Assembly (NCBI GenBank): GCA_003988855.1
Contig: QYAI01000003.1
Coordinates: 612,242-676,241 of the forward strand
Reading direction: 5' to 3'
Length of the DNA: 64,000 nucleotides
Origin: Arachnopeziza araneosa
Taxonomy: Eukaryota > Ascomycota > Leotiomycetes > Helotiales > Arachnopezizaceae
Shown piece by piece: positions 46,842 through 57,846 of this stretch. Numbering within the stretch: the first letter of the stretch is position 1; every line of letters begins with the position of its first letter. The notes below the pieces were generated by a model. That model was not told where the DNA came from. It ran no database searches and saw only the letters and a program-made list of their open reading frames with translations. Made by a program: the position numbers and the translations under genes.

Positions 46842-48929
46842 ATGGCCCCTTCTTTGCTGAGTGAAGAAATGACTACGGCTCCACTTTCCTCTCCTCCCGA
46901 GCTCTCATCAATTAACATTGACCGGAAAATCTTCCCGGACGGGATCAAGACAAGTGGCCAGCACCCTCCTATTTACGGTTTGCTGAAACCTTACTCGGCA
47001 TTTCCTAAAGAGATTACGGGGCCCACAGTTTGGCGTGCTGAGGATTACCTTGGGAAGCCAGAGCGGTGGGTTCATGTTTTTAGTGACGAGGAGATAACAG
47101 AGCTTGGACAAGCAGCAGACCATTTCATTTCTCAGAAGATTCCTCTTACTGGCATATCTAAGGTGGCGATCTACTACCCCTCAAAACGGCTTTATGCTCA
47201 ATACCATCTAGGACAACTTCAACATACCAAAACTTTCTGTTTTGCTGTCTTCTGTTCGATCTGAGATATTGAAAGGCAAAGGGTTTGAAATGATCTAACC
47301 ACCCGCTCACACTCGCTCACAGTAATCAGCTTTATCCTTTTCAAAAACTTCCCTGTAGAGAAATGGACTCTCGAAAAATCCGCTGTGTAAGAGAGATTTC
47401 TGTATGGGAATTTCTACCTGCTGACTATGTCTAGGGCTTATATGGTACATATTCTTTTCATACTAGCTTGCCATTTTGTCTCCTACGAGCCTCTTCAGCC
47501 CTAAAATCTGGCAACCCAAAAATATCCAATATCACATACTAATCTAATTAGGGTCTCGGCACAAGGTTTGGATACTTCGTCAGTCAAAATGGTCGTGGAC
47601 ACGTCTTGGGTGGGCAGTCTGTTTCTTAAATCCTTTGTGCTTATTTTCTGATGAAGTCATTCGTTGGAATAGGCCACGTCAAAGACCTTGGAGATGTACG
47701 TATGCTCCAGCCTTTCTTGCTCGTTTCTACTGGAGTGGCTGCCAAAACACGCTCAGCTCTCCCAGCTCTCCCAGCTCCCCAGAAGCCTTGAAATAATTGT
47801 TAGGTATTTTACTGATATGATAACAGGATCCCACACAAATTGACAAAGTTCGTATCTATAGAACAAACGCACGCCAATTTTTCCAGTATGTAATTCTTTC
47901 TCTTAATCTCAGAAACGTATAAGATCTTTATCAACAGGCAGATCATTCGGCTTCTACCTGTAAAGAGGCTGTGCTGAGATATTTCAAGTGCGGACGACGC
48001 TGATTTAGTCGGTTTGTTGTGCATTGAGAAAGCGTTACGTGGAGGCGAGTCCGATATAGTTTCTGCACACCACGTATATAATACGCTTCAACGTGAGAGA
48101 CCCGATGTCATTGAGACGTTAACCAAACCAATCTGTAAGGTTATTTTCATACCTATTTACAGGATTTTATAAAGTTCAAAATTAAGAAGTTCTCTTAGAA
48201 GCACTTTTTATATTTATTTCAGCGTCTTGTCTTAGGGATATCAACCCCTCTCTCCCACTGCTATTATTAAGCCGACAAGATCAAATGCTGATTTACTAGG
48301 GTACTTTGATCGAAAAGGTGAAACCAGTGTTGGGGAGGAAGAATACATACGAACCTCAGTATTCTATCTTGAGACAGGCCCCGGTGGCCGTGTATATAGC
48401 AAATGGGACCCGTATTATGTATGTCCCCCACTCGTGGCGACAGAAAGTTGCTAAATTCGTAAATTCTAGGTGAAATCTCTCTCGCGGTTCTCAGATGCTG
48501 GTCTAATCCCACCTTTATCGACAGAACAGAAGAAGGCAGCCCAGGTTCTAGAGGAGACTTGCCAAAGACTAAGCTTACATATGATCTTAGGTAAGTCTGA
48601 GAGATTATATATGTCTATATTATACTTTCTTTTTCTGCGGTCTATCCATGCACCGTTAAAAATCCAAAGTTTGTGAGAAATACTGACTCTACTATCACGT
48701 AGACCGTGGAGACCTTCAGCTACTGAATAACTCCCACATTCTTCACGCTAGAACTGAGTATGAGGATAATTTGCCTCCAAAGAAGCGCAGACATTTGATG
48801 AGACTATGGTTGTCGACACCAGAAAATGAAGGCGGCTGGAAATTGCCATTCCACGATTCCAGTAGTCTAAAACGAGGAGGCATCCAGGTCAATGATAGGC
48901 CACCCATTTGTCCGTTCGATGCAGAATAA
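46842..48929 (+). CDS. TauD/TfdA-like Fe(II)/2-oxoglutarate dioxygenase
   Basis: Eleven exons give 403 residues in unbroken phase: 46842-47162, 47212-47282, 47330-47386, 47435-47444, 47552-47609, 47673-47695, 47827-47885, 47989-48134, 48300-48418, 48470-48590 and 48703-48929. Exon 4 is only 10 nt. Landmarks: FPDGIKTSGQHPPIYGLLKP, WVHVFSDEEITEL, GYFVSQNGRGHVLGHVKDLG, IYRTNARQFFHADDADLVGL, TSVFYLETGPGGRVYSKWDP and LLNNSHILHARTEYED. The iron-binding His-X-Asp is H200-A-D202, and the distal His is probably H343 with Arg 345 for 2-oxoglutarate. The domain is the fungal clavaminate-synthase-like branch of TauD. The substrate is unknown. No neighbour suggests a pathway. Confidence 0.92.
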
Positions 48930-49766
48930 GTTTATACCATTGCTGTCTCTACTAGGCTCTGAAACCACAGCAGAAAGCTAAAGTTCGCTCTAAAGTATCC
49001 TTGACTGAGAAGTGAAACTAGTTAGGTACATGACAGCGGCATAATTACTAGACCAGTTTCTCTTCCATATATATTATTTCCTGATGAATGTGCCTAACTC
49101 GGGACTCTTTTTGCTTACTCAAGTTTCCCACTTGGCTATCCACTGTGTATGGGTAGGTAGTCTGTTGCGAACATAGATCTCTACGGTACAGCGGAGGATA
49201 GTTATAATCCCTTTCGATCAATTATGCACAAGCCTTCTGAAGTAGACTTTGTTTATGCTCAATTTGGGAATGAGGGACCGCGAGTGGTTCAAGAGCGATC
49301 TGGCGATCGCATACATATTTAAAGACACATTACTAGACTCTGTAAAACTACGCGGTAATGAAGCCTAGGCGTGGAATCAATTGAGAGGAACAAGCTCAGA
49401 AATGCAATCGCTAGTGAAAAAGGGTTCAAAAAATGCCAATCAATCAAAGATCCAAAATAGTTTCATGGCCTGGGTGTCAGATTGGGCCAAGAATATATAT
49501 AAACAACAATTCACTTGTCTATGCAATCACACAGAGACACTTAAAATACCTACCCTACAGAGTTGTGCTCTATGACTATTTTCTAGACAGTTTTTGCCAA
49601 CTCCTAGAACAACTTCAGACGGTAGTCTAGTGTCTGTAAGTATAATCATGAGTGCCAGAGCGAAAGAAGAGTACTCTGGACTTTTGTAAAGTATATACAA
49701 GAATCCTTTTTGCTTGTATGCAATCACAGGTCAAGAAGTGATTAATCAGAATCAAATCTTGGGGAT
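48930..49766. other. Convergent intergenic region TauD-like / SDHAF3
   Basis: About 840 bp of moderately AT-rich DNA. Short frames only; nothing recognised. Confidence 0.45.
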
Positions 49767-50257
49767 TTATCTTGATTTACTGTCTTCTTCCTTCTTCTTC
49801 CTGATGGTCTGCATGAGCTCATACATCTGACCTAGTTGTTGGTCTAATCTGTCAGTCTAAGAAGCCTCTTGGGATACCGAAGCGCCTACCACTCATCTTG
49901 TCTAATTTTCCCGGGTCCATCCGCTCTCCAACCCATGAACGGCCCTCGATATTCTGTGCATACATTTGCCATTCAGTTAGGAACCCGACCTAGGTATTTT
50001 CAGTAGTGGCCCACGAGCAAATATGGATGACCTACAATTTGAACAGGATTTTCCACATTCCTATGCGCTCTAAACTCGCTCTTGATGTACTCGTCCCCAA
50101 GGAGGCGTGCCTCCCTTGGTAAGAACTTCCGATGAGCTCGGAATAACCTTCTGTAAAGTGGAATTGGGGGTAGTAAAGCTAAAGGCGGCGCTTGAAAACC
50201 TTTCGATATACCGCTAATCGTAGATGTTGCCATGCATAATTGATTAAACGCTCTCAT
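49767..50257 (-). CDS. SDHAF3: Succinate dehydrogenase assembly factor 3 (Acn9), LYR protein
   Basis: A mitochondrial matrix factor that helps mature the iron-sulfur subunit of complex II. Exons 50257-50036, 49989-49890 and 49843-49767 (46-nt introns) give 132 residues. The LYR motif is in PIPLYRRLFRAHRKFLP, followed by LLGDEYIKSEFRAHRNVENP and then VGFLTEWQMYAQNIEG, created by the first splice. The C-terminus is DQQLGQMYELMQTIRKKKEE. The start at 50257 gives a short presequence-like MRAFNQLCMAT; an internal ATG at 50233 is possible. Confidence 0.92.
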
Positions 50258-50409
50258 TGTGCTAGGTAGGGAGATCTTTTTATGAAGTGACTTTGAAAGC
50301 TACCTAGATTCCTACCCTACCGAGCCAACGTCCTTGGTCCTCAGCAAATTTTCAGCCTCGTTCATCCGTGCACGTCCGATTCACAGCCTCAAACCTCCGC
50401 AAACAAACA
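50258..50409. promoter_or_regulatory. Divergent promoter SDHAF3 / MTQ2
   Basis: Only 152 bp separate the two opposite start codons. Confidence 0.5.
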
Positions 50410-51180
50410 ATGCTCCCAACACCTTCAACTACACACGTGGACTTCACGAGAGTGTACGAGCCGGCAGAAGATTCCTTCTTACTGCTTGATACGATATCAT
50501 GCTCTTCAGAAAAAACCTTTTTGAGATCGCTCTTCACTGTCTCTCAAAATGATAAGCTTCGAACGGTTTCAGTCAGTCCATTTGTCGTCGAAATAGGATC
50601 AGGATCAGGCATTTTGCTCTCCTTTATTCACGCTCATGCAGCAGAAATTCTTGGTCGGTCCGATATAATCACTGCTGGTATAGATGTGAATATATTTGCC
50701 TGTAAAGCTACAGTGGAGACAGTTGCCCTAATCGAAACCCAACGAGCCTCGCAGGGAGTGCCGCATGGGTTTTACTTAGGCAATGTGGTTGGCGATCTTA
50801 CGAGCCCTTTAATACTCGGCCAAGTGGATATTTTATTGTTCAACCCTCCTTATGTACCCACACCGGAGCTTCCAGACCTCCCAAATGGGAGCAGTCCACC
50901 TAAATTCTCCTACGAGAGTGACTCTCAACTACTCTCGCTCTCATATGCTGGTGGAGTTGATGGTATGGAGACCACTGATCGTTTACTAAATACACTCCCG
51001 GCTATCCTAAACAAAAATCGAGGTTGTGCGTACATTCTTTTGTGCGCTCAAAACAAGCCAGAGGAAGTCAAGGCAAGGGTTAGGAATTGGCAAGGTGGCT
51101 GGTTAGCAGAGACTGTCGGAAAGAGCGGGAAACAGGGCGGTTGGGAGAGTCTTCAAATAGTCAGGATCTGGCGGGGTTGA
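50410..51180 (+). CDS. MTQ2: eRF1 glutamine N-methyltransferase Mtq2 (HemK family)
   Basis: Mtq2, activated by Trm112, methylates the GGQ glutamine of release factor eRF1. A single exon gives 256 residues. The start is at MLPTPSTTHVDFTRVYEPAE; the frame is open upstream but lacks a better ATG. The SAM-binding motif is VVEIGSGSGIL and the catalytic motif is LLFNPPYVPTP. The YEPAEDSFLLLDT opening and the ending WESLQIVRIW are typical of the Mtq2 branch and not of the bacterial or mitochondrial PrmC branch. Confidence 0.94.
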   Translation: MLPTPSTTHVDFTRVYEPAEDSFLLLDTISCSSEKTFLRSLFTVSQNDKLRTVSVSPFVVEIGSGSGILLSFIHAHAAEILGRSDIITAGIDVNIFACKATVETVALIETQRASQGVPHGFYLGNVVGDLTSPLILGQVDILLFNPPYVPTPELPDLPNGSSPPKFSYESDSQLLSLSYAGGVDGMETTDRLLNTLPAILNKNRGCAYILLCAQNKPEEVKARVRNWQGGWLAETVGKSGKQGGWESLQIVRIWRG

Positions 51181-51367
51181 TACGCATTTTCTCAATTAGC
51201 CCAGAAGTTGATCACTCCTGCATCACCAGCTTTCCATTTTATGTCCATAAACGCCCGCAAATCCGCAATTATACTAATGTCCCCTATGCAGAGTGACGAG
51301 TTTCTTGCCCTAGGAGTGCCACCCTTGACGGAACCGCCCTAAGCATAAATCATTGTACTCTCGTATC

Positions 51368-51906
51368 TCAGAACCCTCTCCCTCCACCTCTACCACGTCC
51401 TCCTCTAAAACCGCCTCTGCCTCTTGGACCGCCGCGTCCTCTTCCTCCTCTGGCACTACCTCTATCAGCTGTCTCTTTTCTCGCCTTGTTCTTAGGCTTC
51501 GGGGCATCGTCGATCAAGAGTGTATCCAAAGGTAATGAGTCGGGTAGAATGTAGTAGCGGATTGTCGAGCCACGGAGGTTGATGGTATCAAGAGGTATGG
51601 GATCGCGGCCTCGTTGCGTCATCTTTACAGTCCGTAGCGCAGTGTTCATTTGGGGAGATACAGAGGTGATCGTGCCGTGGATGATAGTGCCTAGAAGTCT
51701 CTGTGAGGATGTTGAGCAAAAACAGATAAAGGATAGACTAGCTGACCATTCTTGAGTTCAATTGTAACTGTCTCGTTTGCACATTTCATCAAGAATCTAT
51801 CACAAGCAACAGAGTCAGTCAAAAACTTTGTTCACAAGCCTTGAAGATAAAAGCTCAGCTCGTGCCATGGCTCAGCAGATTAGAAAACCTACCTGACGAG
51901 CTTCAT
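51368..51906 (-). CDS. SMD1: Small nuclear ribonucleoprotein Sm D1
   Basis: Core Sm-ring protein of the spliceosomal U1, U2, U4 and U5 snRNPs. Exon 1 is 14 nt (51906-51893, MKLVR), followed by exons 51796-51747 and 51690-51368; introns are 96 and 56 nt, giving 128 residues. The Sm fold is complete: FLMKCANETVTIELKNG, TIIHGTITSVSPQMNTALR and PLDTINLRGSTIRYYILPD. The tail is an RGG region (GGRGRGGPRGRGGFRGGRGR), which is usually a target for arginine methylation. Confidence 0.96.
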
Positions 51907-52289
51907 GCTGAAGATAGTCTTAATCCAAAACAGGAGATTGATATCTTCAGAAATTGGGAAACGAGACTTAACAGGTATGGAAGGTCTTGTCGGTGGTTAG
52001 GCTCCTCGCTTTCCGTGAGTTTCATACGATCACGTGATATATGAGGCACCACCTGGCAAGAGAGAATCACTGGTACCTACCTATGATTTGACATGTATAT
52101 CTTCCTACTAATTTGTAGAATAAGACTTCAAAAATGTTGAGAGGTTTTGAAATAATACACATTTCTATTAGCAAAGGCATCTAAATGCAACGTCTAAAAC
52201 GCCATAATCACTCATCCACAGACAATTCTAGGTGCCTTTGCCAATCTTGGGTATAAACCACAAATGAGTCGTGAATTCCACATTTCCAT
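51907..52289. other. Intergenic region SMD1 / PKR1
   Basis: About 380 bp, no gene recognised; it contains the SMD1 promoter and the PKR1 3' end. Confidence 0.45.
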
Positions 52290-52739
52290 TTATTTGTCTT
52301 TCTCGTTCTCCGATACCCTTTCCCATTCATCTTCAGTGCTAATCTCCGACTTGCCCTGCTTAGAGAGCCGACGACTCTGGACATTCCCTTTTGATTCCAA
52401 CAAACCAGCCTGGTTCCTAAGACCCAGTTCTGCTCTCTCTTTTGCTGTCTCCGTTTCTGTCTCTGTATCATCTGCTGCTCCAGTCGCATTCATTCGTTGC
52501 TTCTTTTCCTCTTCTAGAATTTGGCTCGCCTTGATCTCGTTTGCAAACCAATTAATCGCCCACCATAGCCCAGCACTTAGGAGTGATAAAATAGCAAAAT
52601 GAATGCTGTAGGTGGCGATAAATAGCAGGAAAAGAACTATTTGGAGACATGCGAATGTTGCATTGGTAGCGACCAGAAGCGTTGGAGTTGGGCCTGGCGT
52701 AAATATTGACTGCACAAGGTCTGTAACAAATGCGGACAT
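52290..52739 (-). CDS. PKR1: V-ATPase assembly factor Pkr1
   Basis: ER membrane protein needed with other factors for V0 assembly of the vacuolar ATPase. A single exon gives 149 residues. The N-terminus has the family pattern SIFTPGPTPTLLVATNATF and two transmembrane helices (CLQIVLFLLFIATYSIHF and FAILSLLSAGLWWAINWF), followed by a charged cytosolic tail. It is the last gene before the AT-rich repeat block, whose edge lies 120-180 bp upstream of its start codon. Confidence 0.92.
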   Translation of the reverse strand: MSAFVTDLVQSIFTPGPTPTLLVATNATFACLQIVLFLLFIATYSIHFAILSLLSAGLWWAINWFANEIKASQILEEEKKQRMNATGAADDTETETETAKERAELGLRNQAGLLESKGNVQSRRLSKQGKSEISTEDEWERVSENEKDK

Positions 52740-53578
52740 GATGTTCGTATGCTCCCCAAAATATCAAGGTCGAGGAGGTTAGAATGCGCAATATACCGAG
52801 TCGTCTCAAGTAGCACATCTGTGTAGTAACGATCTACTCTACACGTCACGTGAACTCTAAGTAACTAGGGACCGTGTTTCAGTAGTAGTTCAGTAAATTT
52901 ACAAGGTGCTGTAAGTAATGCTACACAGAGTAAAAAGCTTGTTTCTAAGTTTAATTTAGTTTTATTAATTATATAAAGTTAATTTTAAATCTATAGAAAA
53001 AGTTATTATTAGTTAAAAACAAGTTTTGTTATAAAGCAACTAGTTATATACTTGTTATTAACACAACTTAACTAGCTACGTACTTTTATACCTTAAGTAT
53101 TATACTATTACAAACTGTTCAAAGGTTGTATAAATTATAGTTGATAGATCTATAGATTAGATCTATCGACTATGTTAATTACTTAGACTGGCTAAAGGTC
53201 AAGAGAGAAGGCAGTGAGAAGTAGCAGAATCAGTGTATTTATTTAGAAACTTTTTTTAACTTTTGTCTTTCTTCTATAATAAGCAGAGTGTCACGTGTTA
53301 CAAATGTCATGTGTAGACAGCATGAACGAACAGGACTTTATTACCGAAGTGTAAAGAATAAGAAGTACATTTGGAGTTTATTTAAACTAAAGACAAAAAG
53401 AAGTTTGTTGTAGATAAAACACACTTTACTTATGTAATTTTTCTTTTTTTTAATCTTTTTTTTTCTTTCTAGCTAGCTTATAAACTAAATATACTTAGAC
53501 TATTAACGCACTTTTATATGCTTTTTAGCTCCCTATATTTGTATTTGTGCTATTACGTAATTTTATTTTTTTAAAACT

Positions 53579-53735
53579 ATTGCAAGATTATTTACTCTTA
53601 CATAATTTACTTTTACATAACTGTTACATGTAACAGTTATGTAACTTAGCTAAGCGAATATAAAATAGCTGCTTTTTATAAAATTATTAATTTATTCTTT
53701 TACAACAATATTTTTTTAGTTTTTACTAATTTTGT
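53579..53735 (+). repeat. Diverged LTR copy A
   Basis: Its sequence resembles the LTRs at 61771-61908 and 62884-63019 (GATTATTTACTCTTACATAA, the stem-loop core ACATAACTG...CAGTTATGT, AATAGCTGCTTTTTATA, TTCTTTTACAAC). The core at 53615-53642 is a perfect 28-bp palindrome. It has gained AT changes and a short insertion. Ends are approximate. Confidence 0.7.
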
Positions 53736-54357
53736 AGAATTAGATAAAATAAAAATATGTAATAATAAGTTTATTAATAATTCCGAGTGTATATAGAATA
53801 TAAAAGTAAGGCAAAATTGTATTGTATTTAAAAAGCTTGCTATCTAACTAATACTAAGAAATTTCGTTACTTGTAAATTTAATTAGAATCGGATTTAAAT
53901 CCTAATTCCGATTTTGATTTCAAATCTAAAAACAAGCTAACAACTAATCAGAATATAAAATTCTTAGGTCGATTAGAAATTAAGCACGCAATTCAAGCTA
54001 AACTAAGATATAAAAACTTATTTACTAATTAAGAAAATTAGAAGCAAAGCAAAACTAGCTAATGCAAGCTAGATTATAAATCGAGCAATTTATAAGCTCT
54101 AATAAGCCTTAGTAAGCTTTTTCGTAGACTTATTAATCAAGTGTGCATAAATAGAAGTTATGCTTTAGAATCACGTACAGTTGCCTTATAAATCAGGCTT
54201 AAGTTACGTAATAATCAAATAAAGATGCTATTAGTCTAATATCTAAAATTAGACTTAAAAAGACTACTGGTTAAGTACTTATTATTAAATTAAAGTTAGC
54301 TAGTTGCAAATAATCTAATTACGATTCTTTAGCAAACTTAGCGAACTTTTAAATTTA

Positions 54358-54850
54358 ACATTAGTATAACTTTAAATGCTTTTTACTAGCTTTATTATAT
54401 TAAGCAGTAGTTTGTTAAATAGGGTTTTTTTTAGCGCTAGTAACAAATATACTACTAAAATTACTAAATAAATCTTTTAATATAGTAAAATCTTTAGTTT
54501 TGTAGCTAATTTGCTAACTATTTTATTAACTTTAAAAAGCTTTGTACATTGTTTTTTTTAGTTTTTTATTATTACTAAGTAATTTATATTTTTTATAAAG
54601 TTAAAAAAAATTATTGTTATTAGCTTTAATGTTAATTGCTATATACTGCTAGTTATACTATTTTTTTGCTATGTTAGCTGTAAAGTTAATAGTAATTTTA
54701 GCGTTTTGTTTTTTTAGTTTTTTAACTAGTTATAAATTTAGTTTAGTACTATTATTTATTATTAACAAAGCAGTATTTAGCTTAAATTTTAGCATTAATT
54801 TATTTAAGCTAGTGTAAATTAAGTTTAAGTATGCATTATTTAAAGTGCAC
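54358..54850 (+). repeat. Inverted repeat 1, left arm
   Basis: The reverse complement of this arm is recognisable at 56690-57160 with scattered differences, for example TTTAGCGCTAGTAACAAATA here against TATTTGTTACTAGCGCTAAA there. The ends were placed by eye. Confidence 0.8.
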
Positions 54851-55895
54851 TACATAGCTATTAATAGCAAAGTTTAGTTACTGCTTAAATAGTATTATAT
54901 TTGTCTTGTTAATTAACTACTATAATTATGTATACTATAGCGTTAATAGCTTTATATTTAAGTTTAGCTTAAAATATATAATTTTAGTTTAGTAAACTTA
55001 ATATATAGTTTACTGCTGCTTAAAAACTAAACAGTAGTAAAATTACTGTTTTGCTTTTAAGCAATAACTTTTAAAATTACTTTTTTACTATAATAGTAAA
55101 ATTTAAAAAAAACTGTTAAGTTTAAACACGCTTGTAGTATTATAATTTTGTTAAATATGTAAATAGTTACACTGTATAAGTATAAAAACTTGTTGCTTAT
55201 TAACAAATTTAAGTTTAGTTTATTAATAACTTAAGTAGTAATTTTTACTTTTTTTAATGTAGTAATACTAATTAAGTAAAAATTAAAAGTAGCTTGTTTT
55301 AACAAAAGTATTAAAGCTTTTAGTTTTTTAACTATAGTAAATTAAAATTAGTTTTAAGTTACTAACTTATTTGTAAACAACGCAACTAATAAACAAAAAC
55401 ATTTAGTATTTATACACACTTTGTAGTTAGTGCTATTAAAAGTATGCTAAACATTAGCAGCAGCGTAAGTGTAGCTAGTAATGCTTTGCTATATGTTGTT
55501 TGTATTTTAAAGTACTATAACAATAATAAAAAAAGCTTTATTAGTAGCTTTTAGTATAAAAGTTAATATAATAAAAATTGTTATATACAAATTAGCATAT
55601 ATATACTTAAAAATTTAAAAATTTAAAAAAAAAACACTAGTACTTTTAACACTATAATATTAATTTATTAATAGTAAGTGCTATTATAGTACTGTTAATA
55701 CTATTATTAATGTTATTATTTTTATAATTTTTTTTACTAACAGCTAGCAATTTAATAGTTTTACAAGCAATATAATTTTTTTTAGTTAATTACTTTTTTT
55801 TTTAGCATTGTTTTTAAAAACATTGTAGTAATTGTTTTAACTATAATTAGCTTTGTTATATTTTTTAAAGCGTTAGTAGCGTTAAAAGTTACTAC

Positions 55896-56104
55896 TGTTA
55901 CGAGGCTAAATTAAAAGCTTAGAAAGAAAGTTAAAGACTTTTATTTAGACTATTCTAAGCTAAGAAAAGAAAAGCAAAAAGCTCTGAAATCTACAATGGG
56001 TTTTATCTACTCTAGACGCGCTATTCTGCCTGGTGGCCTGGCTACAGCCTTGCAGGCTAGCTCTAGGCACGTGATTACGAATAAGAGGTTCTAGATTCGT
56101 AACA
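55896..56104 (+). repeat. Solo LTR with 5-bp target duplication
   Basis: A 209-bp sequence starts TGTTACGA and ends TCGTAACA, so it has 8-bp perfect terminal inverted repeats with TG...CA ends. It is flanked by a perfect direct repeat ACTAC (55891-55895 and 56105-56109). Its central 120 bp are far richer in G and C than the surroundings, so it has suffered less mutation. No internal region or second LTR lies next to it. Confidence 0.88.
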
Positions 56105-56689
56105 ACTACTGCTTAAAGTGTTTGCTATATAACTACTTAAAAGCTAGCTTGTTAAAGCAAAATTAAACCTTTTTAAGCTTTAAGTAAAGTAACTATACAC
56201 TAGCTAACTTAGTATTAGTACTTTTAGTTTAATAATGTTAGTATTGTTTTATATTAAAAAAGTAAAAAATTAGTTTTTATTATAGTTATATAGTTAAATA
56301 AAATAACAATTGTTAAATAAAAAACGCTAAATACTTAAAGTTTACTAGCAAGTGTTGTTTTTTCTAAAAGCACTGCTACAAGCATTGCAGTTTAAGTTAA
56401 AGCAAGCTAATTGCAGCAGTATATTTTTTTACGCGTCTTGCTTACTTAATACTTTTTTTTAATAAAATTACGCACTAATGTAGCTTTAGTAAGTTAAGTA
56501 ATATATAGCTGCAGTGCTAAGTTAATGTTATTATATACTTATAACAGTTAGTAAATTAGCTTGTTTAATTTAGCTGCTTTCGCATGTTTTATTATAGTAG
56601 CAATATATAACTGTACATTGCAGTTGTTTCTAGTGTTAGTAACAGTGTATTTTTAAAACTGTAGTTTTTGTAATGCTACACTAATGCAT

Positions 56690-57160
56690 ACTTAAACTTA
56701 ATTTACACTAACTTAAATAAATTAGTGCTAAAATTTAAGCTAAACACTACTTTGTTAATAATTAACAATAGCACTAAACTAAACTTACAGCTAGTTAAAA
56801 AACTAAAAAACAAAATGCTAAAATTGCTATTAACTTTGCAGCTAACGCAGCAAAAAAAATAGTATAACTAATAATATATAGCAATTAACATTAAAGCTAA
56901 TAATAATGTTTTTTTTTTAACTTTACAAAAAGTATAAATTACTTAGTAACAATAAAAAACTAAAAAAACAACGCACAAAGTACTTTAAAGTTTATAAAAT
57001 AGTTAGCAAATTAGCTACTAAACTAAAGCTTTTACTATACTAAAAAATTTATTTAGTAATTTTAATAGCATATTTGTTACTAGCGCTAAAAAAAACTTAT
57101 TTAACAAACTACTACTAAATGTAACTAAGCTAGTAAATAGTATTTAAAGTAATACTAATA
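56690..57160 (-). repeat. Inverted repeat 1, right arm
   Basis: Pairs with 54358-54850 in the opposite direction across a 1.8-kb spacer that contains the solo LTR at 55896-56104. Confidence 0.8.
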
Positions 57161-57846
57161 AGTAGAAATTATACAAGATTAAAGCTATTTTAAGCTAGCA
57201 AACTAAGTACAAATATACTAATTACTTAGTAAAATAACTAAGCTATAGCAATAAACACAATTAGTAGTATAAAAAAAACTTGTTAAACAATACTTAAAAT
57301 TTAATTAAAAATTTAAATTTTTTTAAAAGCAAGTTTAAAAGCAAGTTTAATATTTACATAAAAATAGTAAATACTAAAAGTATAAATACTTTTTTTTAAC
57401 TGCTAAATTATTATTATTTTTACATAATTTTTTCAAAAGCTTACTAGCTTACAATTTCTTTAAAAACTGCTTTTTATTAACTTTTATTATTATAACTTTT
57501 TAATTTAAAAACAAAATTTACGTTAAGCTACGCAATGTGCTTAGTAGCTAAAAAAAAGTAAATATTAATAATACTTTAGCACTAATTAAAAAATACAGTA
57601 ATTTAAAAAGTTTAAACTATTAATACAAAGCTTAAGCTTTAAAAAACAATGCAATAATATAACTAAAGCTTATTAAAAAAGCTACTAATTTTAAACGCAA
57701 AGCTAAAGCTTTTGTTACTAGCAAAAGTAACAAAAAATTTAAACGCAAAGCAAAAATACTTGTTAAAGTAAACAATAATAATAACAAAAACAATAACAGC
57801 ATTAAATTTACGTAATTGTTTAATTAAAGTATATTTAAACAAAGCA

